Below are positions 24,906 to 34,438 of a stretch of 64,000 bases of DNA, piece after piece (position 1 is the stretch's first letter; each line of letters starts with the position of its first letter). Origin of the DNA: Variovorax atrisoli 110B (GTDB lineage Bacteria > Pseudomonadota > Gammaproteobacteria > Burkholderiales > Burkholderiaceae_C); contig NZ_KB907459.1 of assembly GCF_000382045.1 (NCBI RefSeq), positions 1 to 64,000 of the forward strand. Reading direction: 5' to 3'. The notes below the pieces were generated by a model. It saw only the letters and a list, made by a program, of their open reading frames with translations. It was not told the origin of the DNA and ran no database searches. The translations under genes were made by a program, and so were the position numbers.

Positions 24906-25606
24906 CCCAATTCACGAGCAACAACAACGACGCCAACGCCATGAATCCGATCACCGAAGACGACATCGCCAACTACCTGGCGAACACGCCCGACTTCTTC
25001 GAGCGCCATGCTCAGCTGCTGGCGCAGGTGCAGCTCACCAGCCCGCACGGCAACCGCGCCGTGAGCCTGCAGGAGCGCCAGGCCGAGATGCTGCGCGAGA
25101 AGATCAAGGCGCTGGAGCATCGCCTGATGGACATGATGCGCCACGGCACCGAGAACGTCGTCATCGCCGACCGCCTGCAGCGCTGGACCACGGGCCTGCT
25201 GACCACGCGCGACCCGCGCAGCCTGCCGTACCGCATCGCGGTCGACCTGCAGTCGCTCTTCCTGGTGCCGCAGACGGCCATCAAGGTGTGGGACTGCAGC
25301 GGCGAGTACCTCAACGAGGCCTACGCCCAGTGGGTGAGCGACGACGTGAAGGCGCTGGCCACCTCGCTGACCTCGCCGTACTGCGGGCTGAACTCGGGCT
25401 TCGAGGCCTCCAGCTGGCTGCCGGAGCCGCAGTCCGCGATGTCGATCGCGCTGATTCCGCTGCGCCCCGGCCCCGAGGCGCCGGCCTTCGGGCTGCTGGT
25501 GCTGGCCTCGCCCGACGCCCAGCGCTTCAACTCCGAGATGGGCACCGACTTCCTCGAGCGCATCGCCGAGCTGGCCTCGGGCGCGCTTTCGCGGCTGCGT
25601 CCTTGA
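24902..25606 (+). CDS. DUF484 family protein
   Basis: A 234-residue cytoplasmic protein. [22 protein letters not shown] and [20 protein letters not shown], quoted in part ([23 protein letters not shown]), are DUF484 signatures, followed by a helical region and a GAF-like C-terminal half ([35 protein letters not shown]). Function is unknown; the gene is regularly found between dapF and xerC. Its stop overlaps the next gene's TTG start. Confidence 0.88.
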   Translation: MTQFTSNNNDANAMNPITEDDIANYLANTPDFFERHAQLLAQVQLTSPHGNRAVSLQERQAEMLREKIKALEHRLMDMMRHGTENVVIADRLQRWTTGLLTTRDPRSLPYRIAVDLQSLFLVPQTAIKVWDCSGEYLNEAYAQWVSDDVKALATSLTSPYCGLNSGFEASSWLPEPQSAMSIALIPLRPGPEAPAFGLLVLASPDAQRFNSEMGTDFLERIAELASGALSRLRP

Positions 25607-26238
25607 AACGCCCGCGCTGGTTGCGTCGGCCCTGGCAGGTCGTGCTGGCCTGCGGGCTGGCGGGCGTGCTGCTGGTGTATGCGGCCATCGGGGCGTTCAA
25701 CTGGCGGCATTCCGAAGACCTGCTCGCGAATCCGCCCCGGCGCCAGGCCGACGCGGCGCTGGTGCTCGGCAGCCGCGCGTACCTCGACGGCAAGCCGCAC
25801 CCGTGCCTGACCGGTCGTGTCGATACGGCCCTGGCGCTGGCGAAGGCCGGACTCGTGAGGCAGCTGGCCTTCTCGGGCGGCGTGGATTCCGAGGACAGCC
25901 GCATCGAGGCCATCACGATGGGCGAGCACGCCATCGCCTCGGGCTTCACCGGGCCGATGGTGCTGGAGCCCGCATCGACCTCCACGAGGCTGAACCTGTC
26001 GCTGTCGCGCCCGCTGCTGCTGGCCGCGGGGGTGCGCCGCGTGGTCATCGTGTCGGAGCCCTTCCATCTGTGGCGCGTCGAGCGTCTCGTGAAGATGAGC
26101 GGCTTCGACAAGAGCTTCGACGTGCAGTACGCGGCAGCGCCCACGTCCTGCTGGCAGGCGCTCGGGCCCTTCTCCAAGGGCGCGTTGCGCGAGCCGGCGG
26201 CCATCATCAACAATGCGGCCCATGGCTACCTCTTCTAG
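25603..26238 (+). CDS. YdcF/SanA-like DUF218 membrane protein
   Basis: A 211-residue protein with one N-terminal transmembrane helix (VVLACGLAGVLLVYAAIGAF) and a periplasmic DUF218 domain: DAALVLGSRAYLDGKPHPCLTGR, quoted in part (DAALVLGSRAYL), then LAFSGGVDSEDSR, MVLEPASTSTRLNL and VVIVSEPFHLWRV. E. coli SanA and YdcF relatives affect envelope permeability or bind nucleotides, but no reaction is established. I infer a TTG start at 25603 because it overlaps the DUF484 stop (TTGA) and directly precedes the basic start of the membrane helix. It is inserted between DUF484 and xerC, which are usually adjacent. Confidence 0.78.
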   Translation: MKRPRWLRRPWQVVLACGLAGVLLVYAAIGAFNWRHSEDLLANPPRRQADAALVLGSRAYLDGKPHPCLTGRVDTALALAKAGLVRQLAFSGGVDSEDSRIEAITMGEHAIASGFTGPMVLEPASTSTRLNLSLSRPLLLAAGVRRVVIVSEPFHLWRVERLVKMSGFDKSFDVQYAAAPTSCWQALGPFSKGALREPAAIINNAAHGYLF

Positions 26239-26239
26239 T

Positions 26240-26305
26240 GCGCCCCCAGGCTTCGCGCACTTCGTGTCGCTCCGCCTAACCCCTCGCCGGGCGCGACACC
26301 TGCGC
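26240..26305 (+). repeat. Partial copy of the intergenic repeat
   Basis: This holds the left part of the repeat (GCGCCCCCAGGCTTCGCGCA, then CTTCGTGTCGC) but has a diverged CG-rich middle and lacks the CCGGCAAAGCCGG arm. It fills the gap between the YdcF-like gene and xerC. Confidence 0.65.
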
Positions 26306-26312
26306 TGAGCAA

Positions 26313-27266
26313 ATGGACTGGATCGAGAAATACCTGGAGCACGTGCGCGTCGAGCGTCGGCTCGCGGCGCGCACGGTGGAGCTCTATGCCTTCCACCTGC
26401 AGTCCCTGCGCGAGCACGCCGCCGAGGCGAAGCTGCCGCTGGACCGCGTGCAGACCGCCCACGTCCGCCGCTGGATGGCGCAGCTGCACGGCGCAGGGCG
26501 CGAGCCGCGCGGCATCGCGCTGGTGCTGTCGTGCTGGCGCAGCTTCTACCGCTGGCTGGGGCACGAAGGGCTGGTCGGCTTCAACCCGGTGCAGGACGTG
26601 CACGCGCCCAAGGCTGGCCGGCCGCTGCCCAAGGCGCTGGGCGTGGACGACGCGGTTCGGCTCGCAGAACTGTACGACCCCGAGGCCGACCCCTGGACCG
26701 AGACGCGCGACGGCGCCATCGTCGAGGTGCTCTACGGCTGCGGCCTGCGCGTGAGCGAGCTCACCGGGCTCGACGCGCAGGCCAGCGCCACGGCGCGCGG
26801 CTGGGTCGATCTCGATGCGATGGAGGCCAGCGTGCTCGGCAAGGGCAGCAAGCGCCGCATCGTGCCCATCGGCAGCAAGGCGGGCGAGGCGCTGCGCGAC
26901 TGGCTCGCGGTGCGCGGCGACTGCCCCGGGCTCACCACCGCCCGGCTGCGCGACCCCCAGGCCGCGGCCGCGCTCTTCATCAGCGCCAAGGGCATGCGCA
27001 TGTCGTCACAGGCGGTGTGGAAGCTGCTGCGCGAGCGCAGCCTCAAGGCCGGCCTCTCGGCGCCGGTGCATCCGCACATGCTGCGCCATTCCTTCGCGAG
27101 CCACGTGCTGCAGTCCAGCAGCGACCTGCGCGCGGTGCAGGAACTGCTTGGCCACGCCAGCATCGCGACCACGCAGGTCTACACGCGGCTGGACTTCCAG
27201 CACCTGGCCAAGGTCTACGACGCGGCGCATCCGCGGGCCAAGGCCCGCGAAGACAAAGACAAGTAA
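26313..27266 (+). CDS. xerC: Tyrosine recombinase XerC
   Basis: XerC acts with XerD at dif to resolve chromosome dimers at division. The N-terminal SAM-like core-binding domain (WIEKYLEHVRVERRLAARTV) is followed by the catalytic domain. The active-site residues are visible: Arg in YGCGLRVSEL, Lys in the GKGSKRR hairpin, HxxR in HMLRHSFASH, His in LGHASIATTQ and the nucleophile Tyr in VYTRL. Its place next to dapF-DUF484 supports XerC rather than an integrase. The partner xerD and dif are not in the window. Confidence 0.93.
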   Translation: MDWIEKYLEHVRVERRLAARTVELYAFHLQSLREHAAEAKLPLDRVQTAHVRRWMAQLHGAGREPRGIALVLSCWRSFYRWLGHEGLVGFNPVQDVHAPKAGRPLPKALGVDDAVRLAELYDPEADPWTETRDGAIVEVLYGCGLRVSELTGLDAQASATARGWVDLDAMEASVLGKGSKRRIVPIGSKAGEALRDWLAVRGDCPGLTTARLRDPQAAAALFISAKGMRMSSQAVWKLLRERSLKAGLSAPVHPHMLRHSFASHVLQSSSDLRAVQELLGHASIATTQVYTRLDFQHLAKVYDAAHPRAKAREDKDK

Positions 27267-27279
27267 GCGACAAGAAACA

Positions 27280-28503
27280 ATGAAAACCCTTCGCCTCAAG
27301 CCCGGCAAGGAGCGCTCGCTGCAGCGCCGCCATCCCTGGGTGTTCGAATCCGCCATCGCGCGCGGCGGCGCCGACTCCGGCGAGACGGTGCGCGTCGAAT
27401 CGCACGACGGCACCTTTCTCGCATGGGCCGCCTTCAGCCCTCTTTCCAAGATCCGCGCGCGGGCCTGGAGCTTCACCGAGGCGCAGCGCATCGACGCGGC
27501 CTTCCTCGCCTCGCTGTGCGCCCGCGCGGTGGCCGCGCGAGGCCTGTTCGACCTGCAGAGCGACGGCGTGCGGCTGGTGCACGGCGAGGCCGACGGACTG
27601 CCGGGGCTGATCGTCGACCGCTACGGCGACACGCTGGTGGCGCAGTTCCTCTCGGCCGGCGTGGAGCGCTGGAAGGGCGCGCTGGCCGATGCCCTGCTGA
27701 AGGCCACGGGTCTTTCGAAGCTCTACGAGCGCTCCGACGCGAGCGGCCGCGAGCGCGAGGGCCTGAAGCCGGTCACCGGCTGGCTGCGCGGCGAAGGGCC
27801 GACCGAGATCGTGATCCGCGAGCACGGCTGGAAGCTGTCGCTGGACGTCGCCACCGGCCACAAGACCGGCTTCTACCTCGACCAGCGCGACAGCCGCCAG
27901 CGCTTCGCCGAGCTGGCGCAGCACCGGCGCTTCAGGCGCGTGCTGAACTGCTTCTGCTACACGGGCGGGTTCACCGTGGCGGCACTGGCGGGGCTGAAGG
28001 CCGCGGGCGCGCTCGAGGGCGCGCAGCTGGTGTCGGTCGATTCGTCGCTGCCGGCGCTGGAGCGGGCGAGGGGGCATCTGGCGCTCAACGGCTTCGATGC
28101 CGCCGGCGGGCAGGGCATCGAGGCCGAGTTCCTCGACGCGAACGTCAACACGGTGCTGCGCGAGTTCATCGACCAGGGCCGCACCTTCGACGCCATCGTG
28201 CTCGATCCGCCCAAGTTCGCGCCCACCGTGGCGCATGCCGAGCGGGCCTCGCGGGCCTACAAGGACATCAACCGGCTGGCGCTGAAGATCCTGGAGCCGG
28301 GCGGGGTGCTGCTGACCTTCTCGTGCTCGGGCGGCATCAGCGCCGACCTGTTCCACAAGATCGTGGCCTCGGCGGGACTCGATGCGGGCGTGGACGGCTA
28401 CATCGCCGAGCGGCTGGGTGCTGCGCCCGACCATCCGATGACCATCGAATTCCCGGAAGGCGAATACCTGAAGGGGCTGGTGGTGGTCAGGAAGCCTGCC
28501 TGA
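27280..28503 (+). CDS. rlmI: Class I SAM-dependent rRNA methyltransferase, RlmI-like
   Basis: A 407-residue methyltransferase like RlmI, which makes m5C1962 in 23S rRNA. The N-terminal PUA domain (LKPGKERSLQRRHPWVFESA) is followed by an EEHEE linker (GLPGLIVDRYGDTLVAQF) and a Rossmann domain with NCFCYTGGFTVAAL (SAM site), AIVLDPPKFAP and LTFSCSGGI (the Cys-containing motif of m5C enzymes). It begins 13 bp after xerC and is probably co-transcribed. The symbol rests on motif recognition only. Confidence 0.85.
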   Translation: MKTLRLKPGKERSLQRRHPWVFESAIARGGADSGETVRVESHDGTFLAWAAFSPLSKIRARAWSFTEAQRIDAAFLASLCARAVAARGLFDLQSDGVRLVHGEADGLPGLIVDRYGDTLVAQFLSAGVERWKGALADALLKATGLSKLYERSDASGREREGLKPVTGWLRGEGPTEIVIREHGWKLSLDVATGHKTGFYLDQRDSRQRFAELAQHRRFRRVLNCFCYTGGFTVAALAGLKAAGALEGAQLVSVDSSLPALERARGHLALNGFDAAGGQGIEAEFLDANVNTVLREFIDQGRTFDAIVLDPPKFAPTVAHAERASRAYKDINRLALKILEPGGVLLTFSCSGGISADLFHKIVASAGLDAGVDGYIAERLGAAPDHPMTIEFPEGEYLKGLVVVRKPA

Positions 28504-28612
28504 ACGGCGCTTGACCCTGCCGGCAACGCAACTCAGTGGCATTGGCTAAACTGCCGGGCCGCGCCTTCCACGGCCCCCATTTCCCGTTTTCCGCTTCCGG
28601 AGCACTTTCCCC

Positions 28613-29665
28613 ATGGCCCTCATTCCCGCGACCATCCTCACCGGCTTTCTCGGCTCGGGCAAGACCACGCTGCTCAAACGCATCCTGACCGAGGCCCACG
28701 GCCAGAAGATCGCGGTCATCGAGAACGAGTTCGGCGAGGAGAACATCGACAGCGACATCCTCGTGACGGAGTCGAAGGAGCAGATCGTGCAGATGAGCAA
28801 CGGCTGCGTCTGCTGCACCATCCGCGAAGACCTGCGCGAGGCGCTGCAGCTGCTGGCCGCCAAGAAGCGCCAGGGCCTGCTCGACTTCGATCGCGTGGTG
28901 ATCGAGACCACCGGCCTGGCCGACCCCGGCCCCGTGGCCCAGACCTTCTTCATGGACGACGAGATCGCCGAGAGCTACCTGCTCGACTCGATCCTCACGC
29001 TGGTGGATGCCAAGCACGCGCCGCAGCAGCTCAACGACCGCCAGGAAGCGCGCCGCCAGGTGGGCTTCGCCGACCAGATCTTCATCAGCAAGAGCGACCT
29101 GGTCTCGGCCGAGGAGACCGACGCGCTGATCCACCGCCTGAAGCACATGAACCCGCGCGCGCCGCAGCAGAAGGCGCATTTCGGCGAAGTGCCGCTCAAG
29201 GACATCTTCGACCTGCGCGGCTTCAACCTGAACGCCAAGCTCGACATCGACCCCGACTTCCTCAAGGAAGACGACCACGATCATCACCACCATGACCACG
29301 AGCACGGCGAGCACTGCGACCACCCCTCGCACAAGCACGACGGCCATGGCCACCATCACCACGTGGACGACGACGTGAAGAGCTTCGTCTACAAGGCCGA
29401 CCGCGCCTTCGACCCGGCCAAGCTGGAAGACTTCCTGGGCGCGATCGTCAACATCTACGGCCCGCGCATGCTGCGCTACAAGGGCGTGCTGAACATGAAG
29501 GGCACCGAGCGCAAGGTGATCTTCCAGGGCGTGCACCAGCTCATGGGCAGCGACCTGGGCCCGGAATGGGGCAAGGACGAGGCGCGCCAGAGCCGCATGG
29601 TGTTCATCGGCATCGAGCTGCCGCGCGAGATCCTGGAACAAGGCCTGGAGCAGTGCCTGGTCTAG
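28613..29665 (+). CDS. CobW/COG0523 GTP-binding metal chaperone
   Basis: A 350-residue G3E-family GTPase. Walker A is GFLGSGKT (residues 11-18), the metal-binding motif GCVCC is at 64-68, and IETTGLADPGPV and ISKSDLVSAEE are the switch and NKxD-like segments. A His-rich loop (about residues 221-258, more than fifteen His) precedes the CobW C-terminal domain. Family members deliver zinc or cobalt; without cobalamin genes nearby a zinc role is more likely (inference). No Zur box was recognised. It is a single gene, convergent with the DUF945 gene across a repeat. Confidence 0.88.
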   Translation: MALIPATILTGFLGSGKTTLLKRILTEAHGQKIAVIENEFGEENIDSDILVTESKEQIVQMSNGCVCCTIREDLREALQLLAAKKRQGLLDFDRVVIETTGLADPGPVAQTFFMDDEIAESYLLDSILTLVDAKHAPQQLNDRQEARRQVGFADQIFISKSDLVSAEETDALIHRLKHMNPRAPQQKAHFGEVPLKDIFDLRGFNLNAKLDIDPDFLKEDDHDHHHHDHEHGEHCDHPSHKHDGHGHHHHVDDDVKSFVYKADRAFDPAKLEDFLGAIVNIYGPRMLRYKGVLNMKGTERKVIFQGVHQLMGSDLGPEWGKDEARQSRMVFIGIELPREILEQGLEQCLV

Positions 29666-29668
29666 GCT

Positions 29669-29762
29669 GACCCCCAGGCTGCGCGCACTTCGTGTCGCTG
29701 CGCCAACCCCCTTTCAGGGGGCAACACCGGTGGCCCGGCAAAGCCGGTTCCACGGTGTTTCC
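29669..29762 (+). repeat. Intergenic repeat, copy 2
   Basis: A full copy with CCAGGCTGCGCGCACTTCGT at its left, then CCCCCTTTCAGGGGG (hairpin 1) and CCGGCAAAGCCGG (hairpin 2), ending near CACGGTGTTTCCC. It lies between convergent genes (COG0523 chaperone and DUF945 protein), where its hairpins could end transcription from both sides. Confidence 0.85.
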
Positions 29763-29774
29763 CGACGAACCCGG

Positions 29775-31280
29775 CTACTTGCCCGAGCCGTTCATGCCGG
29801 GCGCCTCGCCCAGCGGCTTGCCGTTGACCTTCAGGGCGCCTTCGCTGAACTCCACCTGGGCGGTGACGTCGTCGCCGTCGCGCTTCACGAAGCCGCTTTG
29901 CTCGCCCTGTTCGACCAGGCCGGCCACCATTTCGGGCGGGGGCGTCTGGCCGCTCTCTGCACCGGTCTCGGCCAGCTTCTCGAGCCACTTCATGGGCAGC
30001 CGCGCGTGGGCCTTGAGCACGCCGCGCTTCATCATCAGCGCCGTGCCCGGCAGCTGCAGGTCTTCGTCCGTCACGCCGGCCATGCCGGCCGAGTAGCCGA
30101 GCTCGGCGCGCTTGCCGTCGATCTCGACCAGCATCTTGTCGATGCCGGCCTCGGGCGCGTACTTGGCCATGGCCTTGAGGTCGGGCGTGAGCTGCTCGAC
30201 CAGCGCCTGCATGGCCGCCTGGGAAGCCTTGCTGCCACCCTTGCCGCAGCTGTTGGCGGCGCTGGACTGCATCCAGGCGTCGGCCAGCTTCCTGTAGCCG
30301 GCGCCGTGGATGCGGCGCGCGCCGCTGGTCAGTTCGAACTTGTCGATCTTCGTATTACCGATCTTGCCGGTGCCCCTGAGCGTGCCGGTGGAGGCGTAGA
30401 GGCCGTCCTTGATGCTCGCGTCGCCCACCAGGTCGATGCCCTGCAGAACGACGGGCGGCAGCGCCTTCGGCGGTTCGGCGCCGTCCTCGGCCGCCTTCTT
30501 CGAGACGGTGAATTCCAGGGTGTCGAGCCGGCCCTCGGTTTTGCCGGTGGCCAGGAACCAGCCGGCGCTGCTGTCCAGGTCGGCCTTGGCGACGAGCTTG
30601 CCCATCTTCATGGTCACGCCGCTCTTCGCGTCGCTGAAGTCGAGGCCGGGCATGCTCAGGTCGTAGCGGGCGTGGGTGCGCGCGGCATTCACCTCCACGC
30701 GGGCCTGCACGCCCTGCCAGTCGAGGCGGCCCTTGCCTTCCTCGGCCAACTTGGCGGGCGCGACCGTCAGGTCGGTGGTGAAGGCGCCATCGAAGCCGAC
30801 CTTGGTGCGCGCCGACAGGGGCCTGGCCTCGCCGAACAGCTTCTTCGCCTCGGCCCGGGCCTTGTCGTCGAGCACCAGTTCGCTGTCGATGGTGGCGGCC
30901 GCCAGCGTGCCGCCGGCCAGCGGGCCGTGGTGGATGGTGTCGCGGATGGTCAGGCGCAGCTGCTTCGGCGGCTTGATGGCGGAGTCGCCGTCTTCCTCGG
31001 CCTGCTCTTCTTCGTCTTCGGCCGGGTCGGCGGCGGGCTGCTGCGCGCTTGCCGCGGCATCGGCCGCGCAGCCGATCTCCAGCGTGACGGTGCTGACCGC
31101 GCCCAGGAAGCCGCGCTCGTACTTGCGCTCGGTCACGCGCACCAGGGCGGTCTGCTTCGGCAGCTCGTCCAGTGCGGCGTCGTAGCGCGACTTGATCTGC
31201 GAACCGGCCCACCAGGTGCTGCCGCCGTAGGCGACGGCGATGGCTGCGGCCAGGACTCCCAAAACTGCTTTCTTGTTCAA
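29775..31280 (-). CDS. YdgA-like DUF945 protein
   Basis: About 501 residues, with an N-terminal membrane helix (KAVLGVLAAAIAVAYGGSTW) and a long envelope-facing domain, matching the YdgA/DUF945 family. WAGSQIKSRYDAALDEL and ERKYERGFLGAVSTVTLE are the family start. An acidic stretch (DPAEDEEEQAEEDGD) interrupts the N-terminal third. The natural start is probably TTG 31280 (LNKKAVLGV, where relatives have MNKK); an ATG at 31343 would add 21 residues. Function is unknown. It is divergent from dksA and convergent with the COG0523 gene. Confidence 0.75.
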   Translation of the reverse strand: MNKKAVLGVLAAAIAVAYGGSTWWAGSQIKSRYDAALDELPKQTALVRVTERKYERGFLGAVSTVTLEIGCAADAAASAQQPAADPAEDEEEQAEEDGDSAIKPPKQLRLTIRDTIHHGPLAGGTLAAATIDSELVLDDKARAEAKKLFGEARPLSARTKVGFDGAFTTDLTVAPAKLAEEGKGRLDWQGVQARVEVNAARTHARYDLSMPGLDFSDAKSGVTMKMGKLVAKADLDSSAGWFLATGKTEGRLDTLEFTVSKKAAEDGAEPPKALPPVVLQGIDLVGDASIKDGLYASTGTLRGTGKIGNTKIDKFELTSGARRIHGAGYRKLADAWMQSSAANSCGKGGSKASQAAMQALVEQLTPDLKAMAKYAPEAGIDKMLVEIDGKRAELGYSAGMAGVTDEDLQLPGTALMMKRGVLKAHARLPMKWLEKLAETGAESGQTPPPEMVAGLVEQGEQSGFVKRDGDDVTAQVEFSEGALKVNGKPLGEAPGMNGSGK

Positions 31281-31640
31281 GGCTTGTGCTTTCTTGTATG
31301 TCTTGCGATCGATCGGAGTGATCGGATAGGCCCCCGGCGCCATATGGACAAGGCGCCGGAGCCGCGCGCCGCCCCCTCCGGCGGCGCCGCGCGATGCTAA
31401 CGGAGTCGGACGGCACGCCGAACATGTCCCGCGCCTTCGAGTTCTCTATACAATCGCGCGCCTGTTTCGCAAGCCACGTCCTGATCCCAGGGACAAGATG
31501 TGACTTCCGGCATGGGGCGCCGTACGTTTCTGGCGGGCTTTCGGGGGTATAACCCCGGGGTTCGCCACATGGCGGGCACCCCGACAACGGGGGCCTGTGC
31601 GGCCGGAGGCCGCAAGGGCGCCCATGGGAGGAGGCACCCA
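31281..31640. promoter_or_regulatory. Gap between DUF945 and dksA genes: candidate dksA promoter and structured leader
   Basis: There is no gene in these 360 bases. TATACAAT at 31447-31454 is a reasonable -10 for rightward transcription, without a clear -35. The remaining about 185 bases before dksA are GC-rich with several short inverted repeats (CGGGGGTATAACCCCGG near 31540-31556; GCGGCCGGAGGCCGC near 31599-31613), implying a folded 5' leader. A strong GGGAGGAGG lies at 31626-31634. No known riboswitch was recognised. Confidence 0.4.
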
Positions 31641-32651
31641 GTGAAAGCGCGTTCCAGTTCGTCCAAGGAGCCAGTCACCGTGAAGAAACCCGCCGCCAAG
31701 GCCACGCCAGCAACCAAGCCCGCCGCCAAGAAGGCGCCGGCTGCGAAGCAGGCTGTACCTGCGGCCGCGAAGGCTTCCGGTTCCGCGACCAAGGAGAAGA
31801 GCGAGAAGAGCGCCCCGTCCAAGAAGCCCGCAGCGCCGCCGGCCAAGGCCGCGACCGCTGCGACAAAGAAGTCCGCCAAGCCTGCAACTGCCGCCACGAA
31901 GAGCGCGGACGCGGGCGCATCGTCATCCAAACCTGTCGGCCGTCCTGCGGCTGTTTCTTCTGTTCCCCCGATCCCCATGAAAAAAACGGCTGCCGCCTCC
32001 ACTTCCGCTCCGGCGACACCCTCGATGCCCGCCCAAACCCCCACGCCAGCTCCCGCCGCGCGTGGCGGCCGCGTGTCCCGGCTGTCGCAACTGACCGTCC
32101 CCTCGATGCCGCAGTCGGTGGCGTCGACGGCCGCCAAGTCCACCTTCTCCCCGACCCATTCCAACGCGCTGGTGCCTCCGCCGCCCCTCGCCATCAAGAA
32201 AGATCCGAAACTGGCCAACAACTGGAAAACCAAATCGCCCGCCGAACTGACCGATGCCGAAGTCATCGCGATGCCGGACGACGAGTACATGAACGAAAAG
32301 CAGATGGCGTTCTTCCGCCTGAAGCTCGAAGCGCTCAAGCGCGGCATCCTCGAGAACGCCGGCGAGACCACCGAGCACCTGCGTGAAGACACGGTAGTCG
32401 TGCCCGATCCGGCCGACCGCGCCACCATCGAGGAGGAACATGCCCTCGAACTGCGCACCCGCGACCGCGAGCGCAAGCTGCTCAAGAAGATCGAGCAGTC
32501 GATCCAGCGCATCGACGCCGGCGACTACGGCTACTGCGACGAGACCGGCGAGCCCATCGGTGTCGGCCGCCTGCTGGCCCGCCCGACGGCGACGCTGTCG
32601 CTCGAGGCGCAGCAGCGCCGCGAGCTGAAGCAGAAGATGTTCGGGGACTGA
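31641..32651 (+). CDS. dksA: DksA/TraR-family RNA polymerase-binding factor with long Lys/Ala-rich N-terminus
   Basis: The C-terminal about 140 residues are DksA: a coiled coil entered by NEKQMAFFRLKLEALKRGIL and the tip region ADRATIEEEHALELRTRDRE, ending with DAGDYGYCDETGEPIG and RLLARPTATLSLEAQQRREL. Only one of the four zinc-finger cysteines of E. coli DksA remains (Cys299); the others are Thr, Ser and Ala, so no zinc site is expected. The first about 195 residues are a Lys/Ala/Pro low-complexity tail, resembling histone H1-like tails. The GTG start at 31641 follows GGGAGGAGG. DksA family proteins bind the RNA polymerase secondary channel with ppGpp. Confidence 0.85.
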   Translation: MKARSSSSKEPVTVKKPAAKATPATKPAAKKAPAAKQAVPAAAKASGSATKEKSEKSAPSKKPAAPPAKAATAATKKSAKPATAATKSADAGASSSKPVGRPAAVSSVPPIPMKKTAAASTSAPATPSMPAQTPTPAPAARGGRVSRLSQLTVPSMPQSVASTAAKSTFSPTHSNALVPPPPLAIKKDPKLANNWKTKSPAELTDAEVIAMPDDEYMNEKQMAFFRLKLEALKRGILENAGETTEHLREDTVVVPDPADRATIEEEHALELRTRDRERKLLKKIEQSIQRIDAGDYGYCDETGEPIGVGRLLARPTATLSLEAQQRRELKQKMFGD

Positions 32652-32699
32652 AGCACTCCAAGGTAGATAAGAGCCAGCGTCTTCGATAGCCTTTTCCGA

Positions 32700-34382
32700 A
32701 TGCCAAAGGAAGATACGGGCCGCCTTCTGTCCAAGGTGGCCAAGTTTGTCCGCAATCCCCTCAAGGATTGGTCGGAGCTGGACGCGCCTTCCTCCTCCAA
32801 TGCGGCCTCGGACTCCTCGCTGCCCGCGCAGACCTACAGCCGGGAGATGCTCAAGGAGATGATCGAGCGGCGCCAGCGCAACGATTTCGTGCGCCGGCGC
32901 GAGTTCGACATGCTGCGCAAGCTGCGCCAGCGCGAGGCCGCCGCGCATGCCTTCGAGGCGACGGTCACGCCGTCCTCCTTCAACGTCAACAGTTCCTCCG
33001 AGAGGCTGGAGGGCCGCGCGCTCACGCTCAAGAAGATCGACGAGATCGAGCAGCAGATGTCGCAGCAGTGGTGGAAGGGGCGCGGGCCGAATGGCGAGAC
33101 GCTGGTGAATCCGCCTCCCGAGGCCGGCGCCGAGACCCTGCCGCCGGTGGACACCGACGAACTGCTGTCGGAGCCCGCGCCGCCGTCCCTGGCGGTGGAG
33201 GCGCCGCAGGGTGGCGCCGAGCCCGATGCCGCGCCGGCCGTGGCGCCCGGTGTGCCGCTGATGTCGTCCCGCCTGGCCCATGACGGCGCGCTCGAGGAGG
33301 CCGTGATCCGCTTCGCCCACGGCGACGACACCGGCGCCGAGGCGATCCTGCTGCAGGCCCTGGCTTCCCCGCCCGACAGCGTGTCGCCTGTCGAGAGCGC
33401 GAGCGACGCAACCAACGAGCGCGACGACAACCGCTGGCGCGCACTCTTCGACCTGTACCGTGCCACCGGCGATGCCGCCAAGTTCGCCGCCGCGCGCATG
33501 CGCTATGCGCAGCGCATGCGCCGCATGGGGCCCGACTGGGTCTCGCTCGAGGAACTGGCGCGCAGCGTCAAGGCCGTCACCGCCAGCGAGGAGGCTGCCG
33601 GCCTCACCGAAGGCGGCGCTTCCGCCGACTGGACCTGCCCGGCCCGCCTGGCGCGCGAGGGCCTCATCGAGCTGACGCGTGCGCTGTCGAAGGCGGGCCC
33701 CGTGTGGACGCTCGACTGGCGCGGCCTGCAGGCCATAGAGCCCGAGGCTGCCGCGCCGCTGCGCGTGCTGTTCAATCACTGGGCCGATTCGCCCGTGCAG
33801 CTTCGCTTCATGGGTTCGGCGCAACTGCTGGCGGTGCTGTCCGAAGCGGCGCCCAACAACGAGCGCAGCACCGACGACGTCTGGTGGCAGCTGCACCTGG
33901 CAGCGCTGCGCCTGATGCACCTGCCCGACGACTTCGAGCTGGTGGCGCTCAATTACTGCATCACCTACGAGGTGTCGCCGCCCGCCTGGCAGGACCCGAA
34001 GGGCGAATGCACCACGCTGGCTGCACCGCCTGCGAGCCGGCCGAGCTCAGTCTGGTCGCTGCTGTCGGTCGGCGGCGATTCCGAGAGCTTTCCTTCCACC
34101 GACAGCGGCTTCGCCGCGCTGGCAGGCGATCTGCGCGGCGAGTCGCTGTCGTGCTGGCAGCGGCTGGACCACGACCTGCGCCACACCACGGCGCCCGTCA
34201 TCTCGTGCGCGGCGCTGCTGCGCATGGACCTCGCCGCCGCGGGCACGCTACTGAGCTGGGTGCGGGCGCGCGACGCCAACGGCGAGCGCGTTCAGTTCGT
34301 CGATGCGCACCGGCTCATCGCGGCGCTGTTCAACCTGGTAGGCATAGCTGATCACGCCACCGTGGCGGTTAGGAAAAACTAA
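32700..34382 (+). CDS. Uncharacterised 560-residue protein with STAS-like C-terminal half
   Basis: The first about 120 residues are charged and helical ([20 protein letters not shown]), then a Pro/Ala/Glu linker, a short TPR-like region ([20 protein letters not shown]) and a C-terminal part ([36 protein letters not shown]) that resembles a STAS anti-sigma-antagonist fold. I cannot assign a function. It lies between dksA and hslV, with 48 bp on each side, an arrangement I believe recurs in relatives. No signal peptide, so it is cytoplasmic. Confidence 0.75.
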   Translation: MPKEDTGRLLSKVAKFVRNPLKDWSELDAPSSSNAASDSSLPAQTYSREMLKEMIERRQRNDFVRRREFDMLRKLRQREAAAHAFEATVTPSSFNVNSSSERLEGRALTLKKIDEIEQQMSQQWWKGRGPNGETLVNPPPEAGAETLPPVDTDELLSEPAPPSLAVEAPQGGAEPDAAPAVAPGVPLMSSRLAHDGALEEAVIRFAHGDDTGAEAILLQALASPPDSVSPVESASDATNERDDNRWRALFDLYRATGDAAKFAAARMRYAQRMRRMGPDWVSLEELARSVKAVTASEEAAGLTEGGASADWTCPARLAREGLIELTRALSKAGPVWTLDWRGLQAIEPEAAAPLRVLFNHWADSPVQLRFMGSAQLLAVLSEAAPNNERSTDDVWWQLHLAALRLMHLPDDFELVALNYCITYEVSPPAWQDPKGECTTLAAPPASRPSSVWSLLSVGGDSESFPSTDSGFAALAGDLRGESLSCWQRLDHDLRHTTAPVISCAALLRMDLAAAGTLLSWVRARDANGERVQFVDAHRLIAALFNLVGIADHATVAVRKN

Positions 34383-34438
34383 AAAGCGCGCCGCCTTGCG
34401 GCGGTTGCATTGCCGTCGCGCACCCCCAGATGGCTGCG

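Noticed and set aside
25288-25602. N-terminal extension of the YdcF-like gene inside DUF484
   Set aside because: The extension is an overlap in another frame of a clear DUF484 protein; the TTG coupled to the DUF484 stop fits the membrane helix.
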